The notes under the pieces are model-generated. The model had not been told where the DNA came from. It searched no databases and was given only the letters and a program-made list of their open reading frames with translations. The position numbers were made by a program, and so were the translations under genes. Positions 1 through 10,883 of a DNA stretch of 64,000 nt are shown here, piece by piece; the first letter of the stretch is position 1; the number at the start of each line of letters is the position of its first letter. This stretch comes from Choanephora cucurbitarum (lineage: Eukaryota > Mucoromycota > Mucoromycetes > Mucorales > Choanephoraceae): assembly GCA_025331435.1 (NCBI GenBank), contig JAIWNI010000034.1, positions 1 through 64,000 of the forward strand. The letters run 5' to 3'.

Positions 1-66
1 GTCTAACTTGTACAGTTCGAAGATAAAGGCTTTTCTTTCTTCAGTTACGTGTTTTTTAGCAGACAT
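1..66 (-). CDS. Possible N-terminus of a DNA-transposon transposase (cut by left edge)
   Basis: An ATG on the minus strand at 64-66 opens a frame that runs off the left edge without a stop. The 22 visible residues begin MSAKKHVTEERKAFIFELYK. The basic start followed by an amphipathic helix rich in E, R and K and ending in ELYK resembles the first helix of a Tc1/mariner-type helix-turn-helix. A TATA-like run (tatataaaag) lies just upstream at about 72-81. This is inference from a very short stretch; it could equally be another small protein or chance. Only sequence to the left of the window would settle it. Confidence 0.3.
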   Translation of the reverse strand, partial: MSAKKHVTEERKAFIFELYKLD

Positions 67-160
67 TTTATTATATAAAAGAGATAAAGGGGTACATTCA
101 TTTCATGCATGCTCAAGATATTTATGCGGATATTAAAAAAATTCTTGATTTTTTTGATAG

Positions 161-907
161 GTCACTGTACAACATTTCCTAAAGCAACTGGGCTGTAAAT
201 CGACTATGACTACCAGTTACAGACCACAAGCAAATGGCATGTGTGAGAGGTTGAATGGATCTTTGTGTTCTATTTTGGCGAAGATAGCGCGGGATGATGA
301 TAAGTCTCAGGAATGGGATCTATTTTTGGATGCTGCTCTGATGGTTCTAAGAAGTACAGTGAATAGTGGTACAGGGTACACTCCCAGTTACTTACTATTT
401 GGGTATGAAATGAAGACTCCTGCTGTTTGGGTTCCTCCTCGGTTGGATTATGTTGAAGGCGAAGAAGAAGCTGCTGTTGTTGATCGCGTGGTGATGATCA
501 AGGAGAAGTTGACTGGTGTTCGTGAAGAAGCCAGAAAGAAGAGTGATGAGAGGAAGATGCTGAACAAGAAGCGTTATGATAACAAGGTGGTGTTTCGGCG
601 CTTGTTCGAAGTGGGTGAAGAGGTGTTGTTGAAGGTTGATGTCGGTGAAAGTAAGTTTGCTGACAGGTGGGAAGGTCCCTACACCATCCTTTCGGTGAAT
701 AGTGCTTCTGGCACATATTATTTGACTGGTAAGAACAGCTTAAGAATCAAGCATCCGGTGAACGGTGATAGGCTCAAGCCCTATACAAGTAGTGGTGTTG
801 CTCGTTTTGTTCCTGACGTGTTGGTGAAGGAGGCGAACTCCCAGTTTAGGCGTTGGGTACAGTCAAGAAGAAGTGGTGCTGAGGTGAACACGGTTTACCT
901 GTGTTGA
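161..907 (+). pseudogene. Truncated Ty3/gypsy integrase (C-terminal remnant)
   Basis: The frame from 161 to the stop at 905-907 encodes the last part of a retroviral-type integrase. The 5' part carries the YRPQANGMCERLNG segment, whose E is the third acid of the DDE catalytic core. This is followed by the TGYTPSYLLFGYEMKTP block typical of Ty3/gypsy integrases and a GPY/F-like C-terminal module (WEGPYTILSV). A stop (TAG, 158-160) and unrelated sequence precede it, so the zinc-binding HHCC domain and the first two catalytic acids are missing, as are reverse transcriptase, RNase H and gag. It is a dead fragment. It differs in sequence from the complete element at 21.3-27.8 kb, so it belongs to another lineage. 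Confidence 0.85.
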
Positions 908-3553
908 AAAGATTTGTTTAATTTTCTGTTGAGTGCGTCAAGCTTGCGGGGCGGAACGTGACGTGTGTCTATTTTTGTTGTGTTGCTTTTTGGCACTCTT
1001 TGGTGGTATTGAAGTCTATACCTTTGGGTATGTTTATGTGCGTTGAGGTTGTTCTTTGTTCTGTTTGTTGTCTTGGAAGTGGTGATCTTTTGGTACAAGT
1101 CTGGTTTGTATTACTCGGTTCCTGAAGTGGTAATAGCTGGCAACAGTTGTAGCCAATGAAATTGCTTCCTTGCATTGCTGTCAAATCCTCAAGATGTTTA
1201 CTATCCAAGTTGGTACCTGCATTGACCAAAGTGCAAGAGTATGTTGACCCTCATTTAGTCTCATTATGTTTTTGTTGTTTCCTGTTTCCCTTGACCTGAT
1301 TGTATCTCTACTGTTATTATTATTTTCTTTTGTCGTGCTTTCTATTTTATTTTTATTTTATTCTATTTTATTCTTTTCTATTTTGTTCTATTCAATTTTG
1401 TCCCTTTTTTTTTTATTCCACTTTATTTTTTTTATATTCTGTATTACCATCTTGATTGCTTCCTTTTAACTTCCTTATTTAGCTCAGCAAGCCATCGAGG
1501 ATCGTTCATTTCTCGATTATTCTGCTTATTTTATTGAAATCTGTATCCAGCTGTTGTATTGCTAAGCAAGTATATGCAAGTCAATCTGATCAACAATCTC
1601 TACCCGTATTACAAGATTCTGCAGTGCCATGTTGACAAGTTTCGTCAATATCGGTAGAAAGTCGATTTGTTTGTTGTACCTGAATGTCCTGATTTAGAAA
1701 ATGCTCTTGAAGATATCTAAACCATATCTTACAGAATCGCTGTTATACTTTGGTATTACTGTGATTGTACTCAATTACCTATATCTTTTTTTGTTTCTTA
1801 TATATATATACTCGTAGTCATTTTTTTATATAAATCAAGAATTATTAATCTTTTCTTTTGAAATTATATCTTAACCGAGTTTTCTCTCTATTAAAGAATT
1901 ATCTCTATTACTGTTACATACTACCTTTAAATTCTGTCTTTAAAGCGTACAAGTGCCTATTCTCTATATCATTTCTTCCCCTATTGTAATTGATAGTCTT
2001 TACAGTCTTCTATCTCCCTTTGTATTTGTTGTTTTCACTTGTTCGAATCAAAGGTAACATACGGGTTGATAATAAAGTTGTCATTTTTACTTACCATTTA
2101 ATAATAAATATCGTTTACGTCATTTAAATGTCACGTGACAGCCCGGAATTCCGAGCCGCTCTGCTTCGGCGTAATGAGTAGAATAACCCATTTTTGCATA
2201 AAGTACTTTGCATGCAAGTGTGCTCTGACATTGATGTACGTGAAATAAAAACCCGAAAGGTTTTTTTAACGTTGATAACAGCTATCTGAAGAGTTGCTTT
2301 ACCATTTAAGCAAACTTTAGCTTTTGCTGGAGTAATTTGATTTGTTTTTGCATTCATCCTGATCTCAAAAACGGATATGTTATGTTAAAGACTAACTGAT
2401 AGATTGCATGATTTCAATAATTGAACTGAAACTTACTAGTTGCTTAATTAATAGAGCTTCTCTCATTGAAACAACAGGTTATAAGAAAAAATATGGCTCT
2501 TATGTTTATCAGTATTTGAACTTAATATCTAAACATTTAATAATTTTTTTCTTGCTATCAAAGCTTTGTCATAAGCTCGAATAAAACCGAAAAAGAAAAT
2601 GCGCTCAAACTTGAAGGATGATCAAGCAAAAGACTGAAATAAAGCTTGTTGCAGAAATCTACTCAATTTCATGAACTTTTCTAGCTTCCATAAGGCATGG
2701 TCATTATATATATGATTAATGCAACCTGAAATAAAGACAAATCATTCTATAAAATAGCTGTGCATGTAAAGACGAATCATCTCTTTCCTTGTAACAGAAA
2801 AAAAATAAGAGTAATACCTCACTCACTCAGTGTTCATCTTTTGAGACAGTCAATTAGCGCTCTCCTCTGGACTTTGTGTACCAAGCTATGAATCAGGGCT
2901 GTCTCATAATCTTTGCGATAGGAGTTAAGGGAATGAAAAAACTTAAATGGTGATATTTCTTCTTTTTAAGACTAAGGAACACCTTTCTTGTCGTGGCTTC
3001 TTGATTACTCTTAGGGCAAGCGCTTTAATTATTATCAAATATTCGTGTAAAATAAAATTAGAGTATAAAGTGCATGTAATGATAATTGCATAAAATCATC
3101 GAGTATGCAACTCATAATCCTTATCACTTTCGCTTTTACAGTAAATACTGTAATTTTTTATTGTTTTTGTGAGCAAATTGTCTAAGGTGCAATTGTTGAA
3201 AAGCAAGCTGGCTGTAGACACTTGAAAGTGAGGCGTAAAAAAAATAAGGTATAGCAAAAAGTGAGGAGAAACAATGCGGGATTTCCAAAATAAGATAAAT
3301 GATCGAATAAATTCAAAACGTGAGCTGAATATCTGAAAAAGGGGTATTTTTTTACAAAGACATAGTCAACCTGTAATGTCCAAAAGGGATGAATATAGCC
3401 AACCGGCGAAGCCCAAAAAAGATGATTTTAGCCAACTCGAAGGTTTTCCTACCCAATTTGGAGGTCTTTTTGTAACCTTTAAAACCCTCTTCTTTGTTGC
3501 AGTACTATCTTTTCTGCTCGCACTCCTTTTCTCCCTCTATTTGCCTGTGTATA
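908..3553. other. Gene-free accessory stretch
   Basis: I see no convincing gene here. The first part (to about 1260) may be the 3' end of the element whose integrase lies upstream: a purine-rich run (gcggggcggaacg, about 945-957) followed by TGACG looks like a polypurine tract and LTR start, but I cannot find a second copy. About 1266-1470 is a T-rich, nearly purine-free run. A perfect 12-bp palindrome sits at 2129-2140. The rest is AT-rich, with short open frames lacking any recognisable motif. Confidence 0.5.
2129..2140. repeat. 12-bp perfect palindrome containing CACGTG
   Basis: The sequence tgtcacgtgaca reads identically on both strands. Its centre is an E-box (CACGTG), a site for bHLH factors. 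The related string tcacgtgacc also occurs near the end of both LTRs of the complete retrotransposon (about 21770 and 27709). It may be a regulatory site or an old element end; nothing nearby fixes its role. Confidence 0.4.
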
Positions 3554-4024
3554 ATGAAACTGTCAGTCTGTATTAGTTTGCTCGCTCTTCCTTTCATGAG
3601 GGCAGCCGTTGTACCATATAGTCGTCAGTACCGTCTTGATATCAGCCATACAGCGTTAGGAAATCAAAGATTATGTCTTAGCGTAGGTAATTGTCGCTAC
3701 ACTTGCGTCTCAAACTTCTATGATGAAACATCCGCTACAGTGCCAAAATACCGACCTCACCTGTGTCCAGACATGGCTGATTATACAATGTCATTGATAT
3801 ACCCTTTAAGAGAGAATCCTAATGCGCCTGGCTATATTGTTAATCCAAGCTCTACGAATATACCTTGTCAATATGGAGGCAAGAGTAATGAAGGTCATAC
3901 TTACTACTATTGTCCTCCCAAAGAAGAGGTCTACACAAGCATCTCTGCCAAAACTGAATTAAATAGTAACAAGGCTCATCAGTGGATACCAGTTAGGGCC
4001 TCAACCTTTCCTTCTTCATCCTAA
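3554..4024 (+). CDS. Small secreted cysteine-containing protein
   Basis: This is a single-exon frame of 156 residues. I chose the ATG at 3554 because it places a clean signal peptide at the N-terminus (MKLSVCISLLALPFMRAAVV, hydrophobic core residues 4-14). An earlier in-frame start would add an unlikely cysteine-rich leader, and a pyrimidine-rich leader typical of 5' UTRs in this window precedes the chosen ATG. The mature part has cysteines in the order C-x5-C-x3-C-x18-C, followed by D-x3-Y and then two further cysteines near CQYGGK and YYYCPP. There is no transmembrane segment after the signal and no enzyme motif. I do not recognise the family. A shorter relative appears to lie at about 5433-5666. 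A secreted or cell-wall role is inferred only from the signal peptide. Confidence 0.6.
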   Translation: MKLSVCISLLALPFMRAAVVPYSRQYRLDISHTALGNQRLCLSVGNCRYTCVSNFYDETSATVPKYRPHLCPDMADYTMSLIYPLRENPNAPGYIVNPSSTNIPCQYGGKSNEGHTYYYCPPKEEVYTSISAKTELNSNKAHQWIPVRASTFPSSS

Positions 4025-5432
4025 ATAGTCTTATGAGTAAATAATAAACTGTAATAGCAATGAGCAAAATGAAATAAAAAACTTTGGAAGTCGATCGCGA
4101 TCATCTTTAGTCAAGTATTGTCTAAAAGACTTTTGCAATGGGTGATTTCTATACTGTCTATATTATTAGGCTACTTTCCTAAACTATTATGATCAAGATG
4201 TTTTCGATAGGACTATTAACTTTTTATTATCTGGCAAGTGTAAAATAAGTTAACATTTTTATTTCTCTACTTTCGGAATACTCTATTTATGTCAAGCTTG
4301 TGTTAAGAAGCTAAATCCATTGGTATGTCAGTTACTATCCTAGGACAATACATGATCAAGAAGCGATATATACGATCCTAAATATTAAGATTAAAAGGTA
4401 TGTATTGCTATTCATGCCAACATATCAATCGTTATGGCGCGCTTTGCTTTATGGACAAAAGAAGATTTTGGATAGGATTTTTTTGATTTGGAAATGAAAG
4501 TATTAGCCAGATCTACCACTTATCCAAACCGTGTATATTTATTTTTGGTGTCTACATCGCTTGTCTTGATTGATTCGTTTATAGCTTTAGAATGGAGCTT
4601 AGCTTACTCTTAGCAAGGCATTGACATCAGATTATATCTTCCAATCACTGTAATTTGGCAGCATATGATGAGCCTAAAGTGGTATCTAAAGAGGCCCTTT
4701 TATCGTCTTCTATTCGCGTCTGCTTTCGATTTAGTTATGCATAAAGCAGTTTAATTTACTAATGCGTATATAATAAAAGCTGTAAGGGCTCAGGTAGTTG
4801 CAATGTATTCTTGGAAGTAGAAGCAATTTTCGATTGCTCCTGAGCTATCCTTGTCGAAGCAATAATATAATTCTTGGTATATGGAGTCTTTGAAATAATT
4901 ACTTATCTCTCTCTCTCTCTCTCTTTCTGATTAAATATTCAGTAGTAAATGCATACTTCTATGAATGATAGTAGGTCGATTCGCATGAATGTAAATTTTT
5001 CTTTTCTCGCAATGTGCTGATTATGTACGTCATGTGATTTGTATATCCCAATACCGTTCATTGTCATCCGCTTCATTTTTTTTTGGCTCTAATAAAGGTA
5101 ATATAATACACGCAGTTGTTTTGAAATTTAATGCTATCTTTGTTATCTTTGTTTATTTGAACAAATATTATATCCATATAGGACAGTTAGTTCTAATTGA
5201 AGAGCATTGATTATATGTCGCAACTCAGTATTTTGATTACTTATCAATGTATAAATGCTATAGCAATATCAGCTTACTAGAAATACACTCCTCCTTGGTA
5301 AGTGACATCAAGTTTGTTTATTTTTGACACTTCTGCATAATGGCACTCAAGCCTAGAAAGATCTTTTACTCCGATTTGCTTATTTGAATGACATGAAAGG
5401 CATTCTGATATCTAAACTGGTAGTTAGTAGGA
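4025..5432. other. Intergenic, no gene seen
   Basis: This AT-rich stretch lies between the two small secreted-protein loci. It contains a short TC microsatellite (about 4908-4923). I found no frame with a recognisable motif or a convincing splice structure. Confidence 0.5.
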
Positions 5433-5666
5433 GTGCAAAGTCTTCTCTCATACAAACTCTTTGTTTTTCTTTTTCTTGTATTGGACTTTAGTTATTCAGC
5501 ACGAGAGATGCATCAATTCAAATGTCATAATCAGAGATACCCAGAATTCTTTGATTTTTGTTATGTCTGTATACACTCTTGTGCTCATTTGAAGCCCGTT
5601 TACTATCAATGGCGACATGCTCCTGATTATTGTAGCAGCCAGCTATATACTATTCTGATGACTTAA
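5433..5666 (+). pseudogene. Probable decayed copy of the small secreted protein
   Basis: The open frame starts with GTG, not ATG, and is preceded in frame by TAG at 5421-5423. It encodes a hydrophobic leader (LLSYKLFVFLFLVLDFSYS) and then a short domain with C-x2-C-x3-C-x16-C followed by SSQLYTILM. The CxxxC pair, the long gap to the last cysteine and the Y-x-I/M ending match the gene at 3554-4024 (C-x3-C-x18-C, then DYTMSLI). An ATG at 5393 opens MKGILISKLVVS in another frame, so one frameshift would restore a normal signal peptide. It also ends about 50 residues earlier than its relative. I read it as a truncated, frameshifted paralog; a missed first exon is the alternative. Confidence 0.4.
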
Positions 5667-7150
5667 GAACTGGTACTTACCATTCATGTAGCAATTTAAT
5701 CTGATTGGTTTTGAGACTTGTAAAATGATGTTATCGCCAATTAATATTTTGCAAGGAGCTCAATTGATAAAGAAAAAAGGTTTTGAATATAGGTTACAGT
5801 TCAATGTACACATTCCCTACACCTCTTAATGAATCAATTAAGTATGACTTCTTTTATTCTTGTTTTATCATATTTTGACACGCTATCTTTTTCAGTTCTT
5901 TCGGATTAGCGCTAACTCAATGAGCGGAACGTATATAGTACGAAAATTATGCCGAGAGCAATAGGTATTAGTTGAAGCTAGAAACAAAAGGTTTCATACG
6001 GTACGAGAACAACAAGCTCCTTATTTCATCTATCGTTTCACAATAAGTCTCAAATTCAGGCAAGTCTAGGTTGTCTAATTAATTGGCTAATGTGAGTAGT
6101 TTGTTTGGACAATTATCACAAATTGTTAGTCAAATCAATAACGCACCAGAGATATGAAAAGTCTCTAATACCTCCTCAGCTCTTCTAAGAGAGGCTTAAT
6201 AGATTCTTAGTGTCTTGATAGTTTTGCATAGTTAATCATTGTGCTTTGAAATCAACAATCTGTGTGTTTTTGTAAAAAAAAAAAATTGTATGGCCCATCA
6301 CACTGATCTACATTCTTGTGGAACATATCGTTTATACAGTTTATAGAAGGAAGTTTTTAATGAACTAACCAGAAAGTTTTAAGCATGCATCTTGTAGCTC
6401 CTTTTATCTTTGCCTGCATACGAGGGATATTACCATGGACTTTGGCCATGCTTGTTATTGCGTCAAAGTACTACAGCATGCTATACAAAATCAGTTTCTA
6501 CTAAAAAGGTCACATAAGTAATACATAAATCTTTTGATATGCACACATAAGGAAATTGGCTTTTGTTATGACACTACTTTTTAAATTAAATGATTATGTC
6601 TATTGATTAGAAATTGTGTCTTTCAGGTCTAATTACGAATGAAATATTGAGATTGTTACCGTTTAAAATCTTTGAGCTTATCACAGACTACTGAATCTAG
6701 CATTATCAAAAGGCTTCTTTCAACTTGAGTAGTTGTGTCGTTGTCTAAGAAATCTTTATTACTGTTATCCCGATAAGTTTTCCTCAATACTCTTTGCATT
6801 TGCAAACAGAAAAAATCCAACAAAACTCAAGCAATTCTCTAAATTGATGGTCCAGATAGAGTTGATCAGCTTAATCAACCCAGACCGGAAGCCACTGTAT
6901 GAAGTGGCCGTCTCCGGGTTTCTATAATACAATAAAAGAAATGTCAAATTGTCGAATTGCGATTGGCCTAAAGACAGTCTTACACAACCTCCTATTTTTA
7001 GAGAATATAAGAAAATTAAGAATTGGGAAAACGATTTTTCTATCCTCTCTTTCTTTCTCTTGTTTTCCCTTTTCTCAAATTTCATTCAGGGGGAAAGCAA
7101 CCCTATTCATTTAATTTTGTTAGCTCCTTTCTATAGACTCAATAATAAGC
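5667..7150. other. Intergenic, promoter side of the lyase-like gene
   Basis: Several overlapping open frames exist at 6733-7212, but none has a protein-like pattern and they conflict with each other on both strands. The last 150 bases are AT-rich and lead into the ATG at 7151. No RNA gene was seen. Confidence 0.5.
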
Positions 7151-8295
7151 ATGATTGTTTGGAACTTGCTAGGCACATTTTGTATCAGTGGCTTTGTTGT
7201 ATCTGTTGCTAAAGCACAAAATACATCCAGAAGAGCAGAAGCATTAGGGCTAAATAAGACATGGAATGCCAACATGCCAACGAGCGAACAGTCTTCTGCT
7301 GCTAATTACATCAATTCTAATTGGGCAGTGTCAAACACCAATTTTTACGGAAATGAAGATGTCAGTTTCGTCAAGGATCCAGTGACCAACAATGCGACAG
7401 TACTTCAAGTCAAGTATCCCGCTGGATCATATGCGCCGGTGGGCTCAAGAACTTCCACTGGCACTGTAGGTGGTGTGGAGTTCTTTTCTACACCAGAGCA
7501 AGGAAAGATGTATAATACTGCCCTTTTGAGTTATGATCTTGCATTTGATTCTAACTTTAACTGGGTGAAAGGCGGAAAGCTTCCTGGAATTTTTGGAGGT
7601 AAATTTGAGAAAAGAAAGGAGTAGGAGAATTATTATACTGACTTGTTGCTATTGTTTACTAAAATATCACAAACAAAAGGTCCAACCAGCGAAGGATGCT
7701 CAGGTGGCGAAAAAGCAACAGGATCTAACTGCTTTTCAGTTAGACTTATGTGGAGAGCTAATGGTATGATTTGCGTAATAATGTATTAAGGAAACAAACT
7801 TAAATGACGTATATTTCATCATTTTTAGGCGCGGGCGAGGCATACGCTTACATCCCCACTTCTGATAAGCTTTGTAACAGCAAACAAGTTATTTGTAATA
7901 GTGATTATGGCACTTCATTTTCTCGAGGTGTAATCCAGTTTTCTACCAACAAATGGACGCGCCTGGAAATTTATGTCAAGTTAAATTCTGGCTCAAATAG
8001 TAATGGTATTCTTCAAGTTTGGCAAGATGGCTCATTAATGATCAATCAACAAAATATCCAATTCCGCTCCAATGATGCCATTGCTGTCTCCAGTATCATG
8101 TTTAGCACATTTTTCGGTGGCGGCTCTTTAGATTACGCTACAAGTGCTGATACCTATACCTATTTTAAGAATATCCAATTTAGTGTTGGTAATACGCCCG
8201 AACCTAAAGGTGATAATTCTGCTTCTTCCCTATCTACTCCAGTGTACAGTCTTATTGCTCTATCTGGTTGCCTCCTGTCACTGTTTGTTTTCTAG
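7151..8295 (+). CDS. Secreted, probably GPI-anchored polysaccharide lyase-like protein
   Basis: Three exons, 7151-7598, 7680-7763 and 7829-8295, splice in frame to 332 residues. Residues 1-24 are a signal peptide (SGFVVSVAKA). The body has the features of the beta-jelly-roll lyase families PL14/PL20 (alginate and glucuronan lyase-like): the conserved GGKLPGIFGG segment at the first splice junction, the SEGCSGG...CFSVRLMWRANG strand pair in exon 2, and the GTSFSRGVIQFSTNKWTRLEIYVKLN and IMFSTFFGGG strands in exon 3. The C-terminus (SLIALSGCLLSLFVF after a Ser-rich linker) is a hydrophobic tail fitting GPI attachment. Its role would be cleavage of acidic, uronate-rich polysaccharide at the cell surface. 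That is family inference; the substrate cannot be read from sequence. It is convergent with NDUFA13, about 300 bases away. Confidence 0.75.
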
Positions 8296-8599
8296 ATAAA
8301 AGCAGAGATGATAAATAAATGTACAAAAAAACAAAAGTATGAACAAGGAAAAAGGTCGAAGATTGAAAAGCAAGTTGTGTATAGATTGTTCCATCTTGCT
8401 CATAGAGTCGCTTCATAAGGATTTTTCAAGCATTCATTTATGTATATAAAAAGAGAGAGAGAGATGTATGTATAAATGCTTGTAAATGACTATGTGGTGT
8501 GAATCTGTATAATTTGGCGTGCTATGGTGAAGAACTGAACAAGAAAAAGAAAGTCAATGCTGCAAAAAACAACAACGACATGATCTATCACAAGTTCTT

Positions 8600-9048
8600 T
8601 TAATTCTCTTCAGGTACAATGACGAATTTGGGTGCGGTGTAGTATTTGGTGTTGTTGTAAACAGACTCTCCGGCCTTCCAACCTTCAACATCCTTCATGA
8701 TTTCACCTTCACGAGCCTTAGCGGCTTCAGAACGGCGATAACTATCACGATCAGTTTCAGCAGTCAAAAGAGGAGTGAGGTAGATGCGTGACCAAATGTT
8801 TTCACGCTTTAATTCTCTATTGATCAGTATGTGGTTAATCTACTGTGTCTCTTTCTTCTCAAAAAAAAAAAAATAAAGTTTCGCAACTACCTTCTTTCGA
8901 GGTTACCTTGACCAACTCTGTAGAAACCATAAGCAGAGATGGCAGTAACACCAAGAACGGTAACAAGACCAGAAGGACCACGCTTAGGCAAATAGCGACG
9001 GTATCTGATCTCGGGGAAACCTTGAGCGGGAGGCAAATCTTGGGCCAT
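8600..9048 (-). CDS. NDUFA13: NADH dehydrogenase (complex I) subunit NDUFA13 / GRIM-19
   Basis: Two exons on the minus strand, 8891-9048 and 8600-8816, with a 74-nt GT-AG intron, give 124 residues, about the normal length for fungal GRIM-19. The N-terminus is MAQDLPPAQGFPEIRYRRYL, followed by the KRGPSGL signature and the single membrane helix (VTVLGVTAISAYGFYRVGQG, about residues 29-48). A charged matrix or intermembrane part with NLERRELKRENIWSR follows. The protein is an accessory subunit of mitochondrial respiratory complex I, needed for assembly of the membrane arm. The presence of this gene shows the organism keeps complex I, unlike Saccharomyces. It has no bacterial-type cleavable presequence, as is usual for the family. 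Confidence 0.92.
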
Positions 9049-10883
9049 TTTGTATTATAATGAAGAGTGGGGAGGGAAGTGGCTAAAAAAAAAATATAAA
9101 TCGGCCCATGACTCTCTCTCTAACAATAAAAAAAATGTGTGTGTGTGCTTAGGGCGAGCACTCAGAATTTCTAAAAGCAGAAATCTCACTCTTTCAGAAG
9201 ATGACGTTGATAGCGGGTTCTGAAAACAGGTCACTTTTTTGACCTTTCGGCTAAAAATTGATTTCTTTCAGTCAGGATTTGCATAAACAACCTTCTTGAG
9301 AGAAGATTTGTTATTTCACTTGAGAAAATCAAACCTGAATAAGGCTAGTTTGACTTATAGACTTTTTAAGTGATTCGGTGTATTTATGATTTCCTTGTTG
9401 CAAAGTTCTTATCATGAAGAAAAAGTCAATTAGTAAAACAAACTTGAGTTTTTGTGCCTCATGTATCAAACAAACAGCATGTCTATCTCTTTTCTGAGCG
9501 GCCAAGAAAGAGATATAAAAAGAGATATAAATAATTGTTGGCATACTTTGTTAATGAAAAAAACACACAATAGGATCAGTCCGGATGATCAAGACAATAA
9601 ACAAAGAATTTGTTTTCGCTGAATTTATATTTGCATTTACATTTACTTGAGGTCCTTATGTATAATATACTCTATAGCTTCTAACGCCTGTTTAGACTGA
9701 AATTAGTTTTATAGATATAGATAACTATACACCAAGTAAAGTATTGTTTTCTTTTGGATTTGCAAAACTATAAAAGTAAAATAATAGACATGTCTGTAAT
9801 ACTCATTTGATAGACTTTCTCAGTATAACAGACGTTAAAAAGAGTTTGCGGGGGTATCTATAATATGAAATGGTGCAACAACTTTGTAGAACTATTATGG
9901 CAATGAATCTATTTACAATGTTTACTGTTTCTTAATTTTGGCTGTTCTGGTCAACATAACATGAGCCTACTATTTCCTGAAGCAAGCAATTTGTATGATG
10001 AGCAATATCAGAAAGATAAATGACTTAAAACATGTTTTGGTCATCATAATTATGTATAGTCAATAGTAGCAGCTGCTGTGCATAAGAAAGAACATCTAAT
10101 CTATCTGTCAAGTATGTGTATCAGATAAATTCAAACTACATCAATGACTCATTAGTATAATCAACGTGTGACAGTAGCTTTTTTTCAATGGTCGCTTCCT
10201 TTAAAAGTCATCAAAAGACTTTGATAGTGGACCTTTCAACAACAATTGTAGCCTTGCTTAATTAGTGTGCAGATAAATGTAAGCATGTGCTCAACATGTC
10301 CTACCCCTATTTCCCTTTTCTTTGGTATTGTAATACTGAGCAGCTTAAGCATAGATGAAGTTATTCGAACGGGATGCTGTAAATTGCTGCTAGACCTCGC
10401 TTAAACTATATACATAAGCTTGGTTATTTTGACATTTTGTGGCTTTAAAGAACCAAAGTGGCCAAAAGAAAGACTACAGTGTGCTTTTCACACAATGACA
10501 ACTATCTACCTTTTCTTTTAGATTTGTAAGTATGTCCAATCTTAGTGAATCAAAGAAAAATCAGCCGAAACTCATTGTAGTGAGTGATCTTCTCTTGTTG
10601 AACTTCATTGTCAAAGTTAGAGGAATGCAATTGAATCGCTTGGATTCGTCAGCATCCTGCAACTTAACCTTTATTCCCTTCAGTAATAACATCTCCATGC
10701 CCTAGTTCCATCACAAATTCAGTAGCCTGTGATCACTTCGATTCTTTCTATTATTTTGACACTATTCTCTCTATTGGCAGCTTCTGGTTTAGATTCCGTC
10801 ATTTGTATTTCCGAAAACGCCAGATCATATGGGTTTGGTCAATGCTCAATTTCATTTCTTTCTTTTTTTTTTCAGACAATATT
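9049..10883. other. Long intergenic region between divergent genes
   Basis: This region holds the promoter of NDUFA13 (CT and GT microsatellites at about 9110-9150) and the upstream part of the UBA-UBX-LRR gene. A strong acceptor (polypyrimidine run then CAG at about 10875) just before the ATG at 10884 implies an upstream exon, either 5' UTR or a short N-terminal extension. The frame starting with the ATG at 10534 is a candidate but joins only through a weak donor. No other gene is seen. Confidence 0.5.

Noticed and set aside
2124..2357. Minus-strand frame of 77 codons
   Set aside because: No motif, low protein character, and it overlaps the palindrome; likely chance.
6733..7212. Four overlapping short frames on both strands before the lyase-like gene
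   Set aside because: Mutually exclusive, hydrophobic by AT bias, and without splice continuity to the gene.
10534..10700. Candidate N-terminal exon (MSNLSESKK...) for the UBA-UBX-LRR protein
   Set aside because: The consensus donor GTGAGT leaves the wrong phase for the UBA exon; only a weak donor would fit. I used the ATG at 10884.
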